DNA of 64,000 nucleotides, taken from contig OY540820.1 in NCBI GenBank assembly GCA_961205875.1, forward strand, positions 14,136,001 through 14,200,000. The letters run 5' to 3'. Position 1 is the first letter of the stretch; every line of letters begins with the position of its first letter. This DNA comes from Sialis fuliginosa (taxonomy: Eukaryota > Arthropoda > Insecta > Megaloptera > Sialidae). A program made the translations under genes and the position numbers. Below, piece by piece: positions 11,132-23,875 of the stretch. A model generated the notes under the pieces. It did no database searches. It had not been told where the DNA came from and was given only the letters and a program-made list of their open reading frames with translations.

Positions 11132-11472
11132 CCCATTAACGCCCGCCGTACACACTAGTGTACACCCCATTTTATAATTCGTGCTGCTTTCTATGGATAT
11201 TAATTCACAATATTTCCTTAACAATCAGATGCTAGTAGTGCAACAAACAAAATCTGTTAACGTTATTAGTTTCATGAAAGTTTTAATTGTTGCGAATATA
11301 TAAATAGAAAGAAATTTATCTAAAAAAATAATATCAGAAAAGCAGTCTCACACAAAATAGACTTCATATCTGCCAAATTGTTGTAATATTTAGTTAAATA
11401 TATTGTATGTGTACTTAATTTCATTTAAAAAAATCTTCTGCATGTTTTTGTTTTCTTTTGGGCGTTAATGGG
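11132..11472. mobile_element. piggyBac-like MITE
   Basis: The ends CCCATTAACGCCC and GGGCGTTAATGGG are 13-bp perfect TIRs. TTAA sits at 11128-11131 on the left and at 11474-11477 on the right after one extra T, the target site typical of piggyBac. Length is 341 bp, with no open frame. A second, reversed copy is at about 26033-26454. Confidence 0.87.
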
Positions 11473-12682
11473 TTTAACTAATACGAAATGAGTGGTGTAA
11501 AACTTTGAAAAATATTTATTTAAGATTTTGCAATTAATTAGCATTCGAACATGTGAGTTTTCAACAAAATTGCAACTTTAATAATAACTATTAACTGCAT
11601 AAAAATTAAAATTAAATATTGTTCGAATCGAAATTAGTTATTTTTCTGTTGCTTAAGACATTTGTTTACCTATAACTTTTAATAGCACCATAGCTTTTCA
11701 AAAAAGACATTAAAAATTTAAATCTTATCGAATCCAACTTAAACATTTCGAGGACCTAACATAGCATACCGCGTATTAAAACTTTAATTGAGGACTTTAA
11801 AAATACTTATATACTAAATTCAACGTGTTATGTTAATAGCAAGTTCTAGAAATATGAAATAATGGGTTTCCAAGTTTCCAAATATTTTAAAAATCAATCG
11901 GTAAAAATAAACACGTAGGAGATAATAATTATTAAAAACATGATTCAGATTGATTGTTTTTTTTTGTTTTTGGTATTCAAATATTTGTGTTCCGCTGAAA
12001 TTTACACAATAGAATATATTATATATGGATATTATGCGTAGGTATCTTTACATTTATTAGGAATTTTACTCTGTAAACTGTTGGAATTTATAAAACCTAT
12101 TGTTTTTAAGTTTTTTGATTTATGTACTAACTTTGAATAAGGTAAGTCGAGAGTTAAGGGCAAGCTGTCACAATTAACACATATATTTTTGTAATAACAA
12201 GAACTGACGATTTATTACACTAGTTGTAAATCACCCTATATATTAAACTATACACATAGGTAATAATAATGTTTTTTTATACGCACATTAAAATTAGAAA
12301 ACTATTTTCATACAAAATGCGAGAAATTATATTTTTGCACTTAATTAAAACCAATAATAATGTCTTTAATGATATGATAATAAAAAATATTGTTAATGAA
12401 ATTTTTTGTTAAACTTTATTTCATTAATTTTTGATGATGAAAATGCATTAAACACATAATTACATTTGTTAATTTAAATTTCACAATTAGGAAGTAAAAA
12501 AAAAAAGATTTTAGACATATTATTAGCGCGTATTTTTGTTAGTTCTTAATATTTATTGCAATTGCTGTTGTCTTTTATGGAGAATATATGATAGGTACAA
12601 TTGTACATAGGTACATACAAACCTACTTTTTTAAGTAAATTGAGAATTTAAATTCTATTTTGTAGGTAAATATATCCATATA

Positions 12683-12832
12683 ATGAATTGACAATTCTGT
12701 TTTATCTTTTGTGTCGTACTACTTATCATTTTGTAATCATTAGCACTGCGTGTTCATTATTGGTTTTACTTTATCCATTACTGGAGAAAAAACATAAACA
12801 AAGTAAAAGGCTATAATTTAAAAAATAAATTA
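12683..12832 (-). repeat. TA-flanked MITE family A, internal fragment
   Basis: The block TTTTGTGTCGTACTACTTAT to TAAAAGGCTATAATTT matches the middle of family A copies in reverse orientation. Both ends are missing. Confidence 0.8.
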
Positions 12833-12910
12833 TATTATAATGATAATAAATTTTATTATAATGATATTAGAAAATCGAAAACTAAAAAGTCGTAAATTCG
12901 GTATTTTAAT

Positions 12911-13173
12911 GCCCGATATTATAAACGCAAAATTGCTTCCAGCGAATGCTATTTTCCAGGAGTCAAATTGTTATGAAATTGCTCGATATTTTAAAGCAGT
13001 GGTAATAAATGTGTAGTAATCTGAATAATACATTTGGCATCACTTATTTTAAGTCGCTGATTTCTACTTAATATGCATTCGTCAAAGTCAAAAATACGAT
13101 TTCATTGGATACATCTGTCATTTATATTTAATACCTAGCAGATAGCATTAGAAAATTCTTTATAAAACCGGGC
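12911..13173. repeat. diverged copy of the 1651-1955 MITE
   Basis: The ends read GCCCGATATTATAAA and TTTATAAAACCGGGC. The body is the reverse complement of 1651-1955, sharing the CTGATTTCTACTTAATA and ATACCTAGCAGATAGC blocks with differences. Confidence 0.7.
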
Positions 13174-14065
13174 ATAACACTATGAAAAAAACTATCTGGT
13201 CGGTAGAGAGAAGTTTGACAAAGAAATATATTTCACCATATCCAAGAAACCTACCTAATCTCAATAAGGGGTTAAAAATAAAACTACAACAAAATTATAT
13301 AATTGCATACAAAGGCAGACAATTAGAATAACATCTGTTCAATAATATAATTATTTTGCAACATGCAAAGAAAAGAAAACAATAAAACACTTTTCAATTT
13401 AGTAAGTGTTTATTTCCATCGCCCACACGGATATTTTCTGAATGAAGTAACAAAGGTAATCAGCTATTTTAATATTTCGTATGAATTATTCAGATGTCCG
13501 TATGAATGAGTTAATTGTGCCTCTCAATCTGCAATAAAATAAACTGCACTTCAATATCGCATGTTGCGATAAAAAACGTGATAGGGTTTTAAAAAAAAAC
13601 AACAAAAATTCGGTCGGCCTTGAAATGAAGTGTATTTGTCAATCAAGATCAACGTGGAATTTTTGATTACACTTAACGAATTTAACAGATTTGGAATGTT
13701 CAGAAGCAAACACCAATTAATTTCACTTTAAAATTTAAGTTAATACTTGATATATTCTATATATCATATTATAAGATAGAATATGGATGAAGAACATGTG
13801 GACTTTTTTGTACCTATATTCATTGTCATATAGTTTTAGAATACCCAAAGGATATTAATACGTGGAGCATAATAATGAACGAATACGAAATTAAATTAAT
13901 CAATTTAGTTTAAAAATAACAAAACTAGTTTATATGGTGATTCAGGACTGGCGTGCAAAACTTTATGGATATTATTTTTTAGCAAAAATTAATATGAACA
14001 TGTGTTCGGAAAATTTAGTAAGTGACTACAGCCTCCCAAAGTAATTTTCATCATCATTCAGATAA

Positions 14066-14600
14066 GATACTGGCACCAGTCTTGGATATGACCCCAGTAA
14101 TGGCTATTTTTTAAATTAAATGTACTGAATTAGGAAATATTTGTTAATATTTGATTACTACCATTTCTGAATATTAATCTAGTATATACATTTAACTGTC
14201 TTACAGCGTGATTTGATGACAATCGGTCAATAGGTGTCAAAATGGTGGACATTTAAATTAATTATTAGTATAATTTATTTATTAATTATTATATTTATCA
14301 TAGCAAGTGCTTTACATTGTTTCAAAATTGACAATTCTTTCGTTTTATCTTTTGTGTCGTAGTACTTATCATTTTGTAATCATTAGTACTGCGTGTTCAT
14401 TATTGGTTTTACTTTATCCATTACTGGAGAAAAACATAAATAAAATAAAAGGCTATAATTTAGAATTTGGTAATTAAATTGATTAAATAAAGAGTTACTT
14501 GTTTTATTAGCAACATGAGTTCATGAGAATTACAAAAAAGAAACCCGTCAATCACAAAAACAGTAAACCGTGCTCTATAGCGGCCATAACTGGTACCAGT
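14066..14600 (-). mobile_element. TA-flanked MITE family A, full-length copy
   Basis: The left end TA-AGATACTGGCACCAGT and right end ACTGGTACCAGT bound a reverse copy of the family. It abuts a second, rearranged copy at 14601-14799. Confidence 0.87.
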
Positions 14601-14799
14601 AGATGTCAAAATGGTGAACATTTAAACTAATTATTAGTATTGGCCGTTTGTCATCAAATCACGCTGTAAGACAATTAAATGTATATAGATTAATATTCAG
14701 AAATAGTAGTAATCAAATTTTAACAAATATTTCTAATTCAGTACATTTAATTTAAAAATAGCCATTACTGGGGTCATATCCAAGACTGATGCCAGTACA
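14601..14799 (+). repeat. rearranged second family A copy
   Basis: Bases 14601-14639 are the middle of the element in reverse orientation; 14640-14799 are the right end in forward orientation, ending ACTGATGCCAGTACAT before TA. This inverted junction is not seen in other copies. Confidence 0.75.
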
Positions 14800-16935
14800 T
14801 TATATCTACATTCTACAGTAATAATATAATTATAATATTTACAATATAATACATTCGGATTAATTTTAATTGAAGTCTGTGGATAGATAAACTTCTAGGT
14901 ATTAAACCTTGTCCTTTGAAAGGTTCCACATAATCTTTCATATTTAATATTACTTACTATAGCATTAAATTAATATTGCTAATATGTGTACTTAAAAAAC
15001 AGATCTTTTAAAAAACGATTTGTCTGAGCGAAACAAATGTATAATGATTTTATAACATACTCGCTTCACTCGCTCTGTCGCTCGCTGTTTGTGAATTATT
15101 TCACACTCATATGTAATTTCAATAAGTGTTTTTAAATCCCATTGCCGCACCCTTGTTTCTTCTATGAAAACAAATTTGTGACTAGAATAATAAGAAGAAT
15201 TATCATTCTTTATTGCGACTGCTTTAATGTGGATACAGGAATAAAACGTCACAGATTTAACACCGCCAGAGCCGGACTAATACAATTAATACCATATTTG
15301 GTTATAAATCTCATAAACTCATAAAAATTTGATTGATTTGTGGGACATAAAAGAGACGAAATGTTTTTTAGATTTCTTGTTGGTACACCATCGAACTTAT
15401 AGCGTATTTCAAATCGGAATTATAATTCCAACTGACGTCACTTATTCTCGTATGTGTAAACAGCACCACTTGAAACGGTTTAACTACATCGGTTATAATA
15501 AAACCGGAATAATGTCGCTGTGTAAACGTACTCAATGAATTATTAATGAAATACTTTTAGGGTCGATTCAGTCAAATATTCAGTATAGTAATACTGTAGT
15601 ATAGAAGCCAGCTGCAAAATCGGTGTAGATTTAACAACCGTCTGCCATTGTGGTTACTTTGAAGTACTCACTCAGACAAAGCTCGGACAATGAGTCCGGT
15701 CCACAAGATTGTAGGGATTTAATAGAGAGGGCCCCTCAAAATTTCGACCCAAAAAAATCAGATAGCAACCGGACCAGACCTGATGCAAAATGTTTCTTTG
15801 GACGTATACATACATAAAAACATAATAGCAGAATTTTTTATATAGGGATTTCGGTGTTTTAAGGCCTACAAATGGCCAGAATTGGGTCTAAATCTTAAAA
15901 ATGCTGTAAAATCTAAAATACCGAATGAAAATTTCTGTCCTTTGTTATGAACTATAAAATAGATATATACCCATGGCAGAAGGTTTATGCCATTGACTTT
16001 ACGGAGCACATTTAGCGAAGCACAATTGTAACAATGTTAAGCAACGTGTTATGAGTCTAAGGTATAAATCAATGTTACAAATGTTACAATAACACTCGAA
16101 ATAAAAAAAGTTCTGTATGGATCATAAATATTTATTTATTAATATTAATTTAACCCAGATTCTTGATCTAAATATCGAAAATTAGATTTATTTTGCTCGG
16201 ATTTCATTCCAATAAATTAAAAACCGCAGTCATATTTTACGTAATAACATACAGCTCTGTCTTAAAGTACATCTCTTTCTGATAAATTTATGGATAAAAT
16301 AATATTAATATTTCTATTATTAAGATACTGAATTCACATTCTAATCTTCTGAATTTATTATTCATGGATACGTTTCTGAAAGAGTTATTGTCATTGGTTT
16401 ATTATGGAATGCGATTTAGGTATACTATGCAAAAAGAAATAACGCAAAGATTTAGCAAAATTCCAAGCCCACATAGTTATTTCTTATTTCAACTGTTCAT
16501 TGAATTTTTACAACTTGTTATCGGTAGGTTTTTCTAAACAGTATTTCATTATTATGAGATGAAGTTATGTAACATTGAATCGTATTTGACTTATATTTTT
16601 CAAGGATATTCAGTACTATTAAAGTTTTGATTTATTGGTACTAAAATAATTTATTGAAAATTAACTATAAATATGGTATTCATGCATATCCAGAAAAAAA
16701 ACATTATCATAAAGAATGTTAATTTGTAACTAATTTTTACGTTTTATATTTGATATAGAAGACGTATACATAATTTTAATTGGATACCATTTTGATTAGA
16801 TATACCCAATATAATTAAAAGTTAATATTTTTTAATGTTATTTATATTTAATTTCGATTAATGATGTATGAAGACTACATATAAATATAGGTACCTATAA
16901 TATTTTTTTAATTGACAGGTAATGTGATAACTAAA
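14800..16935. other. A+T-rich intron sequence with no clear gene
   Basis: Short frames near 14992-15538 carry peptides such as WDIKETKCFLDFL and VRQWDLKTLIEI. They have no start context, splice sites or extended homology that I recognise, so I do not call a gene. Confidence 0.5.
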
Positions 16936-17511
16936 AAAACATCTGCTAAGTAAATGCACAGTGCTTCCTCGTGCCAAATTCACCAAAGGTAGTTAATTAT
17001 TGAACTATTTAAATAAAAACCGATAAAGTGCTCAGATAAATTGCCTAGCATTGGTTAACCATTTAATTTTTATACAATTTTACTAAAAAATAAAAGTTCG
17101 AAATTTTTCTTAAGACGCACCTGATTATTTTTTCTTATATTTTTAATTTTTTGACAATTTCAATCTAAATCTAAATTTATTCAAACGTCAAAATGATACT
17201 TAAAACATCAAAATGACATTTAAAATGTCAAAATGACATTTAATATGTCAAAATAAATATCAATTTAAAAAAACTAAACACGGTTTTTAAAATCATATTG
17301 AGATAAATCTTTGTAAGGGAATATTTTACAACAAACGTTGTAGACCTATATTATAGGAAATTGAATAATATCGGTTCAGTGGTTCATGAGTTATGCGTGT
17401 GACAAGGATTCAGGGGACAGACACACACACAGACGGAAAGACAGACAGACGGACAGGCATTCTAAAATGATCACAAAGCTTCTCGTATCTTCGATATTGC
17501 GAGGAAGCAAA
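16936..17511 (+). repeat. family B repeat (CTTCCTCG ends, internal tandem array)
   Basis: The unit starts near CATCTGCTAAGTAAATGCAC with GTGCTTCCTCG and ends GCGAGGAAGCAAA, giving a short inverted CTTCCTCG/CGAGGAAG pair. Inside it at about 17180-17260 is a tandem array of a ~20-bp unit (GACATTTAAAATGTCAAAAT). A GACAGACAGACGGACA tract lies near the right end. Related copies are at 24543, 35329, 53206 and 56940. Confidence 0.78.
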
Positions 17512-19706
17512 AATTGCGGAAAATATAATAATACGAACAAGGGGGATCAATTTTAATTCAATTTAAAAATTTAATGGAAGAAGTGATGACAATAGTAACA
17601 AATAGATTTATCTTTAGTTTGGGGGGGGGGGGGTAAGATGAATAATTATTTATTATTCTTTTTATCTATTTATCGAAGAGGTATTTAATTTACTAGTTTC
17701 ATTATAATTAATTACATATGAGTAGAATATAGTATATTCTGGTACGAATCTTCATGTTTATAATCTCTTTAGTTTGCCGTAATAATTGTAGAAATACAAT
17801 AATTCTGAATGAGGAGTTATGTTGACAATCATACCAGCTACAAGGACGTGTGTAAAACAATTTGTAATTATTTACGGAGGAGAGTGGTATAATAATGCGC
17901 AGTAGATTTATTGTTTACTACTACAAATTTATGGGAAATTGTTTTTCATCGTTATATTTTGCGCAATCAAAATAGCCTCACCCATTATTGAATCATATTA
18001 AGATTATATATTTCATTTGATTAAAACAGGGGTGGTCTGTACAACTATTTCTTTTTTGACGTGAATAACGTCTAATATTTTACGTGGGTATTTCAGAAAC
18101 TTGATGTAACGCGCTGAAATTAGTTTTGCGTGCTAGTGTAAATTTAAAATCAGTATATACCGATACTCAGAGCAAATTATAGATCTCGATTAGATCTACG
18201 AGGTACAAGTAAAAATTAAAACATTTAATCAGTCTGAATGAGTGAAAAACTTCATATTATAAAAAAAAATAATTTTGTATGACCACGATTTCGCTTGTAC
18301 AAACGTTTCTGAGTAGCAAAAAAAATTAAATATGTATCAATCCATGAGTCTGAGTTTTATTTAACCCCACTTCCACGTTTTCACGTCAATCCCTCGACTG
18401 TGCATCCCGACACAGTCACGTCCTTTTATAGATACAGTTTAGTATTTTTTTTATGAAAAGTATTTTTTAACCGAAAAAATAAAAAATATGCAAGTATTAA
18501 AATTTCCAAAAGGTTGACTTAGATGTATTGCGATTTAAACGGCTTAAAAATTAAAAATAGTAAGTTTTACATAACAAGTTGTTATTTACTTTTAATTTTG
18601 AACTCTAGAATCTAATAATGGAATGTTGTATTATTATTTTTTCTACCTATGCTAATTTCTTAGTCATTCAGCGAATTATTTATTTTTTTATTTTGCATAC
18701 TTAAAAATGATAAAGTATTTGTATTTGTTGAAAAGTATTTTTGCAAATGGTAAAATAACAAGAGTGTTTATTTTCATATTTTATTATGTATATTTATTTA
18801 ATTTTTAGTGCTAGTAAATATTTTTCAAATAATTATTAAGAACAGAGACGTGCCAACAAATATTATTTCTTATAGTGGTTTAAGAATATAAAATTTTTAA
18901 TTTGTTAAAAATTAAGGTAAGTAAAAATATTAAGAAATATTATAATATAACCAACATGTGTTATGGTTTATTATTATAAATAATAATTATAATAACAAAC
19001 ACATTAATTGATTTTCATTAATTTACGAGCACTTCCGCTTTTCGAACATTACATAACACTGTTAAATCAAAAACACAAAACTAGAGCTAGAAAATTAATA
19101 ATAATTTTACAGCAATGCTTTTTAAATGGTATAATTGAACAGTGAAAATGGAAATGAAGTGAAATATCGCATGTTACAAACCTACTATGTTTACTAAATA
19201 GACTACAGTTGCAAATGTTCAAATATTATTTAATTACTAATTATTTTATAGTACCTAACAAATCTAGTACTTTTATTGACCTACTAAAATATATTTTAAG
19301 TTAATCGTTTTTTTTTATTTTCGGTATACTTCACTAACATAGTTAAAGCAAAAATATCATAATATATGAAATTCAGAAGTCAAAGACATTAACTCCACGA
19401 AAACTTTCATCAATACGAAATTTTGAGTTTTTATAGTATAGGTACTACTTATCGAAAAGTAATTTACTATTTGAGAAGCAACTTTAATATCAAAAAAAAA
19501 TTGTAAATAACATATTGTAACCTATGAATATCTGTTCGTTAGTAAAGCTAATTTATGAAGAATATTGAGATTAGCAAAGAAAAAAATATTTATAAAAATA
19601 AATTTTCTATTTTAATTGGAATTGAAAGTATTAGGCTTCATATTACGAATAATTTATCGTTTGATATTGTGAGTCCATTTATCTAGAAATATTATTTATA
19701 TTAATT
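17512..19706. other. A+T-rich intron sequence
   Basis: No gene is seen. A G-run at about 17622-17633 is the only striking composition feature. Confidence 0.5.
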
Positions 19707-20640
19707 ACTTTCTTATACCTATGTATATGAAACATGTATAATATAGTATAAGTAAAGTATTGTTACACCGATTTTTTTCGAAACACGGATTTTGATGGAA
19801 TTATCCATTTTGACCTTCCCTGAATCCATTATAACTATTTTCGCCATGATATCTGTGTATCTGTCTGTTTGTCGGTCTGTCTGTAAGCGCTGTAACTCAA
19901 ATACGACAAATCGTAGAAGGGTGAAATTTTATATTTAAGATTAATTTTTGTCTGGGAAGAAAACGTCCTATTTTTGAAAACGATCTTTCAACCGAATACG
20001 AATGTTTACCTACGTCAATTTTTGAATTTTTCGAATTACTTTGAAACAGTGAGAATTAGAGAAAAATGGTCAAGTTAAGAATTGTAGGTAATGTTATATA
20101 TTATAATTTATGTTCTATTCATTTTTTCGAAAAAAACATTTTTTTAAATTATAATTCAAATGGTTCATAACAGAGAAGAAATAATTGCCATGAGTGTCAT
20201 GGGACTTTATTATACGTATTAGAGAGATTTAATAGTGTGCGTGTTTGCCATATATACCATGGGACTTTCTTATACGTAATACTAAGATTGAGTCTAAATA
20301 ATTATTTAAAAAAAAATCTTTCTTACTAAATCATGAATGTTGGAATAAAAAAAATGAGAAATAAATTATAGATAATAAAATGCTCGACATTTTTTATCTA
20401 AAACATTTTTTTCTTATTTCAAAAATAGTTCGAAATTCAAAAATTCGGTTAAAATGTTTAAAAAATTCATTTGATACATTAATACTATCTATAATCTATA
20501 GTTTATGTCCTATTCATTTTATTTTATATTTTATTAGTTTGTCAGAAATATGTTTTAATAAATTAAGAATCACGTACACTGTTCACTGTCAGGATTACGT
20601 ATAAGAAAGTCACGTGGCTCCCATGGCATATATTTTCCTC
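19707..20640 (-). repeat. family C repeat (ACTTTCTTATAC), long copy
   Basis: An inverted pair ACTTTCTTATAC (19707-19718) and GTATAAGAAAGT (20599-20610) bounds the copy, which extends to the CCATGG-containing end at about 20640. It includes a CTGTCTGTTTGTCGGTCTGT tract and a second internal copy of the CCATGGGACTTTCTTATACG end near 20255. Compared with the ~500-bp copies at 27328 and 55571 it is nearly twice as long, so it may hold a nested or duplicated unit. Confidence 0.72.
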
Positions 20641-20883
20641 AAAGATTCATATTACAAACGAAATGATGTCTTTGATGCATATGATGTTAGTCATGCCCCT
20701 CGTAATTTTTCTTTTGCATACACTGGTAGCACTTAACAATTAAAAATAAGACTTAAAAAAATCAAAACGTCTCGAAAACTGCATTTACAATCTTCGGCTT
20801 TTAAGCAATGAGTGAAACTTGTTCCACGCAGAAATTGATGTGTTACTACACATATAAAGAAATGGGTAATTAGTTATCCACCT

Positions 20884-21048
20884 TTAACGCAGTCGGCCCA
20901 CCGAGCACAAACAGCGTGTGGGAGTGAAACAACCTATGTTTTGATAATAGGGACGACTATGTCTGTCCTCAGTTACCACCCACGCGACCATTTGCATGAG
21001 TGGGTTCACTGGACCTATTTCACGGATTTTAAGGCCGTTTGGGATGAC
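20884..21048 (-). CDS. orphan exon inside the PH-gene intron
   Basis: A strong acceptor (TTTACTATTTTTCGCAG) precedes an open stretch of 54 codons to TAA at 20884-20886, distinctly more G+C-rich than its surroundings. The product contains GLKIREIGPVNPLMQM, VAWVVTEDRHSRPYYQNIG and CFTPTRCLCS. I do not recognise it; a loose likeness to phosphotyrosine-binding-type folds is too weak to claim. It starts in phase 0, like the exon at 8373. It may be an alternative last exon of the PH gene, or a 147-nt cassette (20902-21048) ending at a weak donor TCG|GTGGGC. A third option is an exon of another minus-strand gene. Including it between the two PH exons would split the PH fold. Confidence 0.45.
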   Translation of the reverse strand, partial: VIPNGLKIREIGPVNPLMQMVAWVVTEDRHSRPYYQNIGCFTPTRCLCSVGRLR

Positions 21049-21248
21049 CTGCGAAAAATAGTAAACATGTATGTATATATGAATGTACATTGTGGTGACT
21101 TCGTTATACGCGATACTTGAATTACGCGAATTTTTAAATATACGTTTAGGTTTGATCATCACTAATTAATTTTTATTTTCTGTTGAATTAAAAGTTATTA
21201 TTTTAATTTTATAAATAAATTTATTTTAACGAAATGTTAAAAAGTCTA

Positions 21249-21672
21249 TAATGGGTAACACCACTCTAGGATTTTGAAAAAATCGATTTTTTTTTGTTTA
21301 AACGCTTTAACATCATAAAAACAGTTTGCACTTATTTCTGTAGTAAAAAAAATACAGTGCAGAAGGTACCTAAGGTTAATCAAAAGGTCACTACGTAAAA
21401 CTTAACTGTTATAAAACTTTAAACGCGTTTTTCTCGAAACAACTTTTTTCAATTTTAGCAAACATTACTTCAACACTGTTGCATGGATCAATTTAAAATT
21501 TTGACAATAGCTTCACAATTAGATCCTTTATAGAAGTACGTAGGGATTTTTCGATTCGATGTAAACTTTTTATTTTATAAACAATTTACTGCTTATTTTT
21601 TTGGCAAAAAATCATTTTTTTTTGAAAAGTTAAGCCTTTTTTCGGCCACTAATAGAGTGGTGTTACCTATTA
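21249..21672. mobile_element. MITE with TAATGGGTAACACCACTCTA ends
   Basis: The left end TAATGGGTAACACCACTCTA and the right end TAGAGTGGTGTTACCTATTA are inverted with two mismatches. The 424-bp body has no open frame. A 28-base block (21413-21440, with ACGCGTTTTTCTCGAAAC) recurs nearly unchanged at 61953-61981. Confidence 0.8.
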
Positions 21673-22861
21673 AATAAATACTAATTGTCTAAGAATAGTC
21701 TAAGAAGACGCTATCTTCACCTATAAATATGCACTGAAAATATTAACTAAATCATCTTTAATTGTCATAATTTACATTAACAATGATAAATTATTAATTT
21801 AAAATACCACGAAGGCAACATACACCAACTATATATCAACAGCCTCATGCAATGTCGGCCATTTACATTTTATGTGTACATAATTAAAGTACATATATAA
21901 TTTTTATGATAGCCCAGCTTGATTCAAGTCTTTGCACTTACGTTTTTCATTTTTCATATAAGTACTTTATAATTAAATATGATTTTTCATCCAAAACAGG
22001 ATATGACAAATAAAATGATATTGTTATTTTTTTCTCGAGGGCGCATTTACCTTTTTCCAACTTCAATTTTAAATGTTTATGACCTATACTTTAAAAAGTA
22101 AATATAATTTTTACAATACACGATTTTGAAGACAAGACAATTTAATGTCAACAATAAAAATGTATTATTGTTTGTAAGTTTCCGAAATGTGAGGTCAACA
22201 ACATTGATAAGTTTTTATGGAATTAAAAGTCTTTTTCAGTCGAATCACTTCATTGTCGCATACGGAAAATCATTTTCTCGATTATTTTTGATACTTTTGT
22301 ATAGTGTAAAATTGGTAAGACATATAAATTTCAAATTCGACAAAAAATGCAAATTCTAAAAATTTACACCAAGACATTTCAATACAAATTATCTAATTAT
22401 AAACATTATTATTAAAATATCATATGTTAAACTAGGCTGCAATTACTTTAAATAAAAACATTAAATAGTAATTGTATATAATTACAAAGTAAATTTCGAT
22501 TGCTAAACTTTATAATTACTCGATTACATATTATTGACATTTAAAAAATAACTTAAATTTTGTAACACAACAACATCTCTTAATTTTATTAATGGAACTT
22601 AAATTCTAATTAAATGGTATAGGTCAATTCATCAAGAGTTCGATGTTTTAAGACACATGACTTAACGGTACTTTTATATTTCGAAATAAAAATTTAATTG
22701 ACTTAAGAATGACTTTATATAATATACGCATATACGTAAGTTGTACGTATGTGTGAAGTACTTAAGGAATTTATTTTGAAATCATATTTTTTTTACTTAG
22801 TTTCTCTCTTAACTCACCCAAAGCAAATACTTCAATAGAGAAATTTATACGTGGATAAATA
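21673..22861. other. A+T-rich intron sequence
   Basis: No gene or well-bounded repeat is seen. A 77-codon frame at 22126-22359 has ordinary intron composition and no recognisable domain. Confidence 0.5.
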
Positions 22862-23258
22862 CAGTGGCGTAGATAGGTTTTTGCGATTGGGGGGGGGGGG
22901 GGGGGATATGACTAGGGTTGAAATTAGTAGGTCGGGGGCCCTGAGGCAAGAGGTGGCTGATAAGCCCCCAAAATATGTAAAATAAAATAAAAAATGATTA
23001 CTTATTATAATTTTGAAATGAATCACCTTTTTTTTTTTGTTCATATTGTTTATACTAAAAAAAAGGTCATTCAATTGAAAATTAAGCAAAAACTGAAGAC
23101 CTTTTTTTTCTCTTAATTTACCCAATTTTTCCTATTTTTCTATTTGCTTTTACTATTTTGTTCATACTAGAAAAGTTTGAAAAAATATCTTGGACTTTTT
23201 TCATGAGAGGGGGGGGGGGATTAAGGTGATCAATCCCCCCCCCCTATCTACGCCACTG
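22862..23258. mobile_element. hAT-type MITE with 8-bp target duplication and G tracts
   Basis: The ends CAGTGGCGTAGATAGG and CCTATCTACGCCACTG are 16-bp perfect TIRs, flanked by the identical 8-mer GATAAATA (22854-22861 and 23259-23266). A long G run near 22890 and G and C runs near 23211-23244 lie inside the ends. Length is 397 bp with no transposase. Confidence 0.95.
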
Positions 23259-23344
23259 GATAAATATTGTTATCAGTGTGCTTCTAACAATAAGTTTTTA
23301 CAGAAATTAAAACATACAATAAATAAAAGTTCAAATGTAAGTTA

Positions 23345-23875
23345 GTTACTGGAACCAGTTATGGCCGCTATAATAACTGTTTTTGTGATTAACGGGCTTA
23401 TTTTTTGTAATTCTCATGAATGTTACTAATAATTATTTAATCAATTTAATTACCAAAGTCCGCAAATATAGTTTTTTTTTTAAATTATAGTCTTTTATGT
23501 TTTGTTTATGTTTTTTCTCCAGTAATGGATAAAGTAAAACCAATAATGAGCACGCAGTGATGGACACTTGCTAATGATTACAAAATGATAAGTACTACGA
23601 CACAAAATATATAAAAGAAAGAATCGTCAAATTTGAAACAGTGTAAAGCAGGTGCTATGATAATATAATAATTAATAAATAAATTATACTAATAATTAGT
23701 TTAAATGTCCATCATTTTTACACCTATTGGCCGATTGTCATCAAATCACGTTGTAAGACAGTTTAATGTATATAGATTCATATTCCGAAATGGTAGTAAT
23801 CAAATATCAACAAATATTTCTAATTCATTACATTTAATTTAATTACTGGGGTCATATCCAAGACTTTATTACGTT
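23345..23875 (+). repeat. TA-flanked MITE family A, copy truncated at the right end
   Basis: The left end reads AGTTACTGGAACCAG and the body matches the family; the right TIR is lost after CATATCCAAGACT. Confidence 0.85.

Noticed and set aside
15329-15538. Peptide WDIKETKCFLDFL resembling a Myb/SANT- or MADF-type DNA-binding start
   Set aside because: The likeness covers only about a dozen residues, with no domain continuation, splice sites or transposase nearby.
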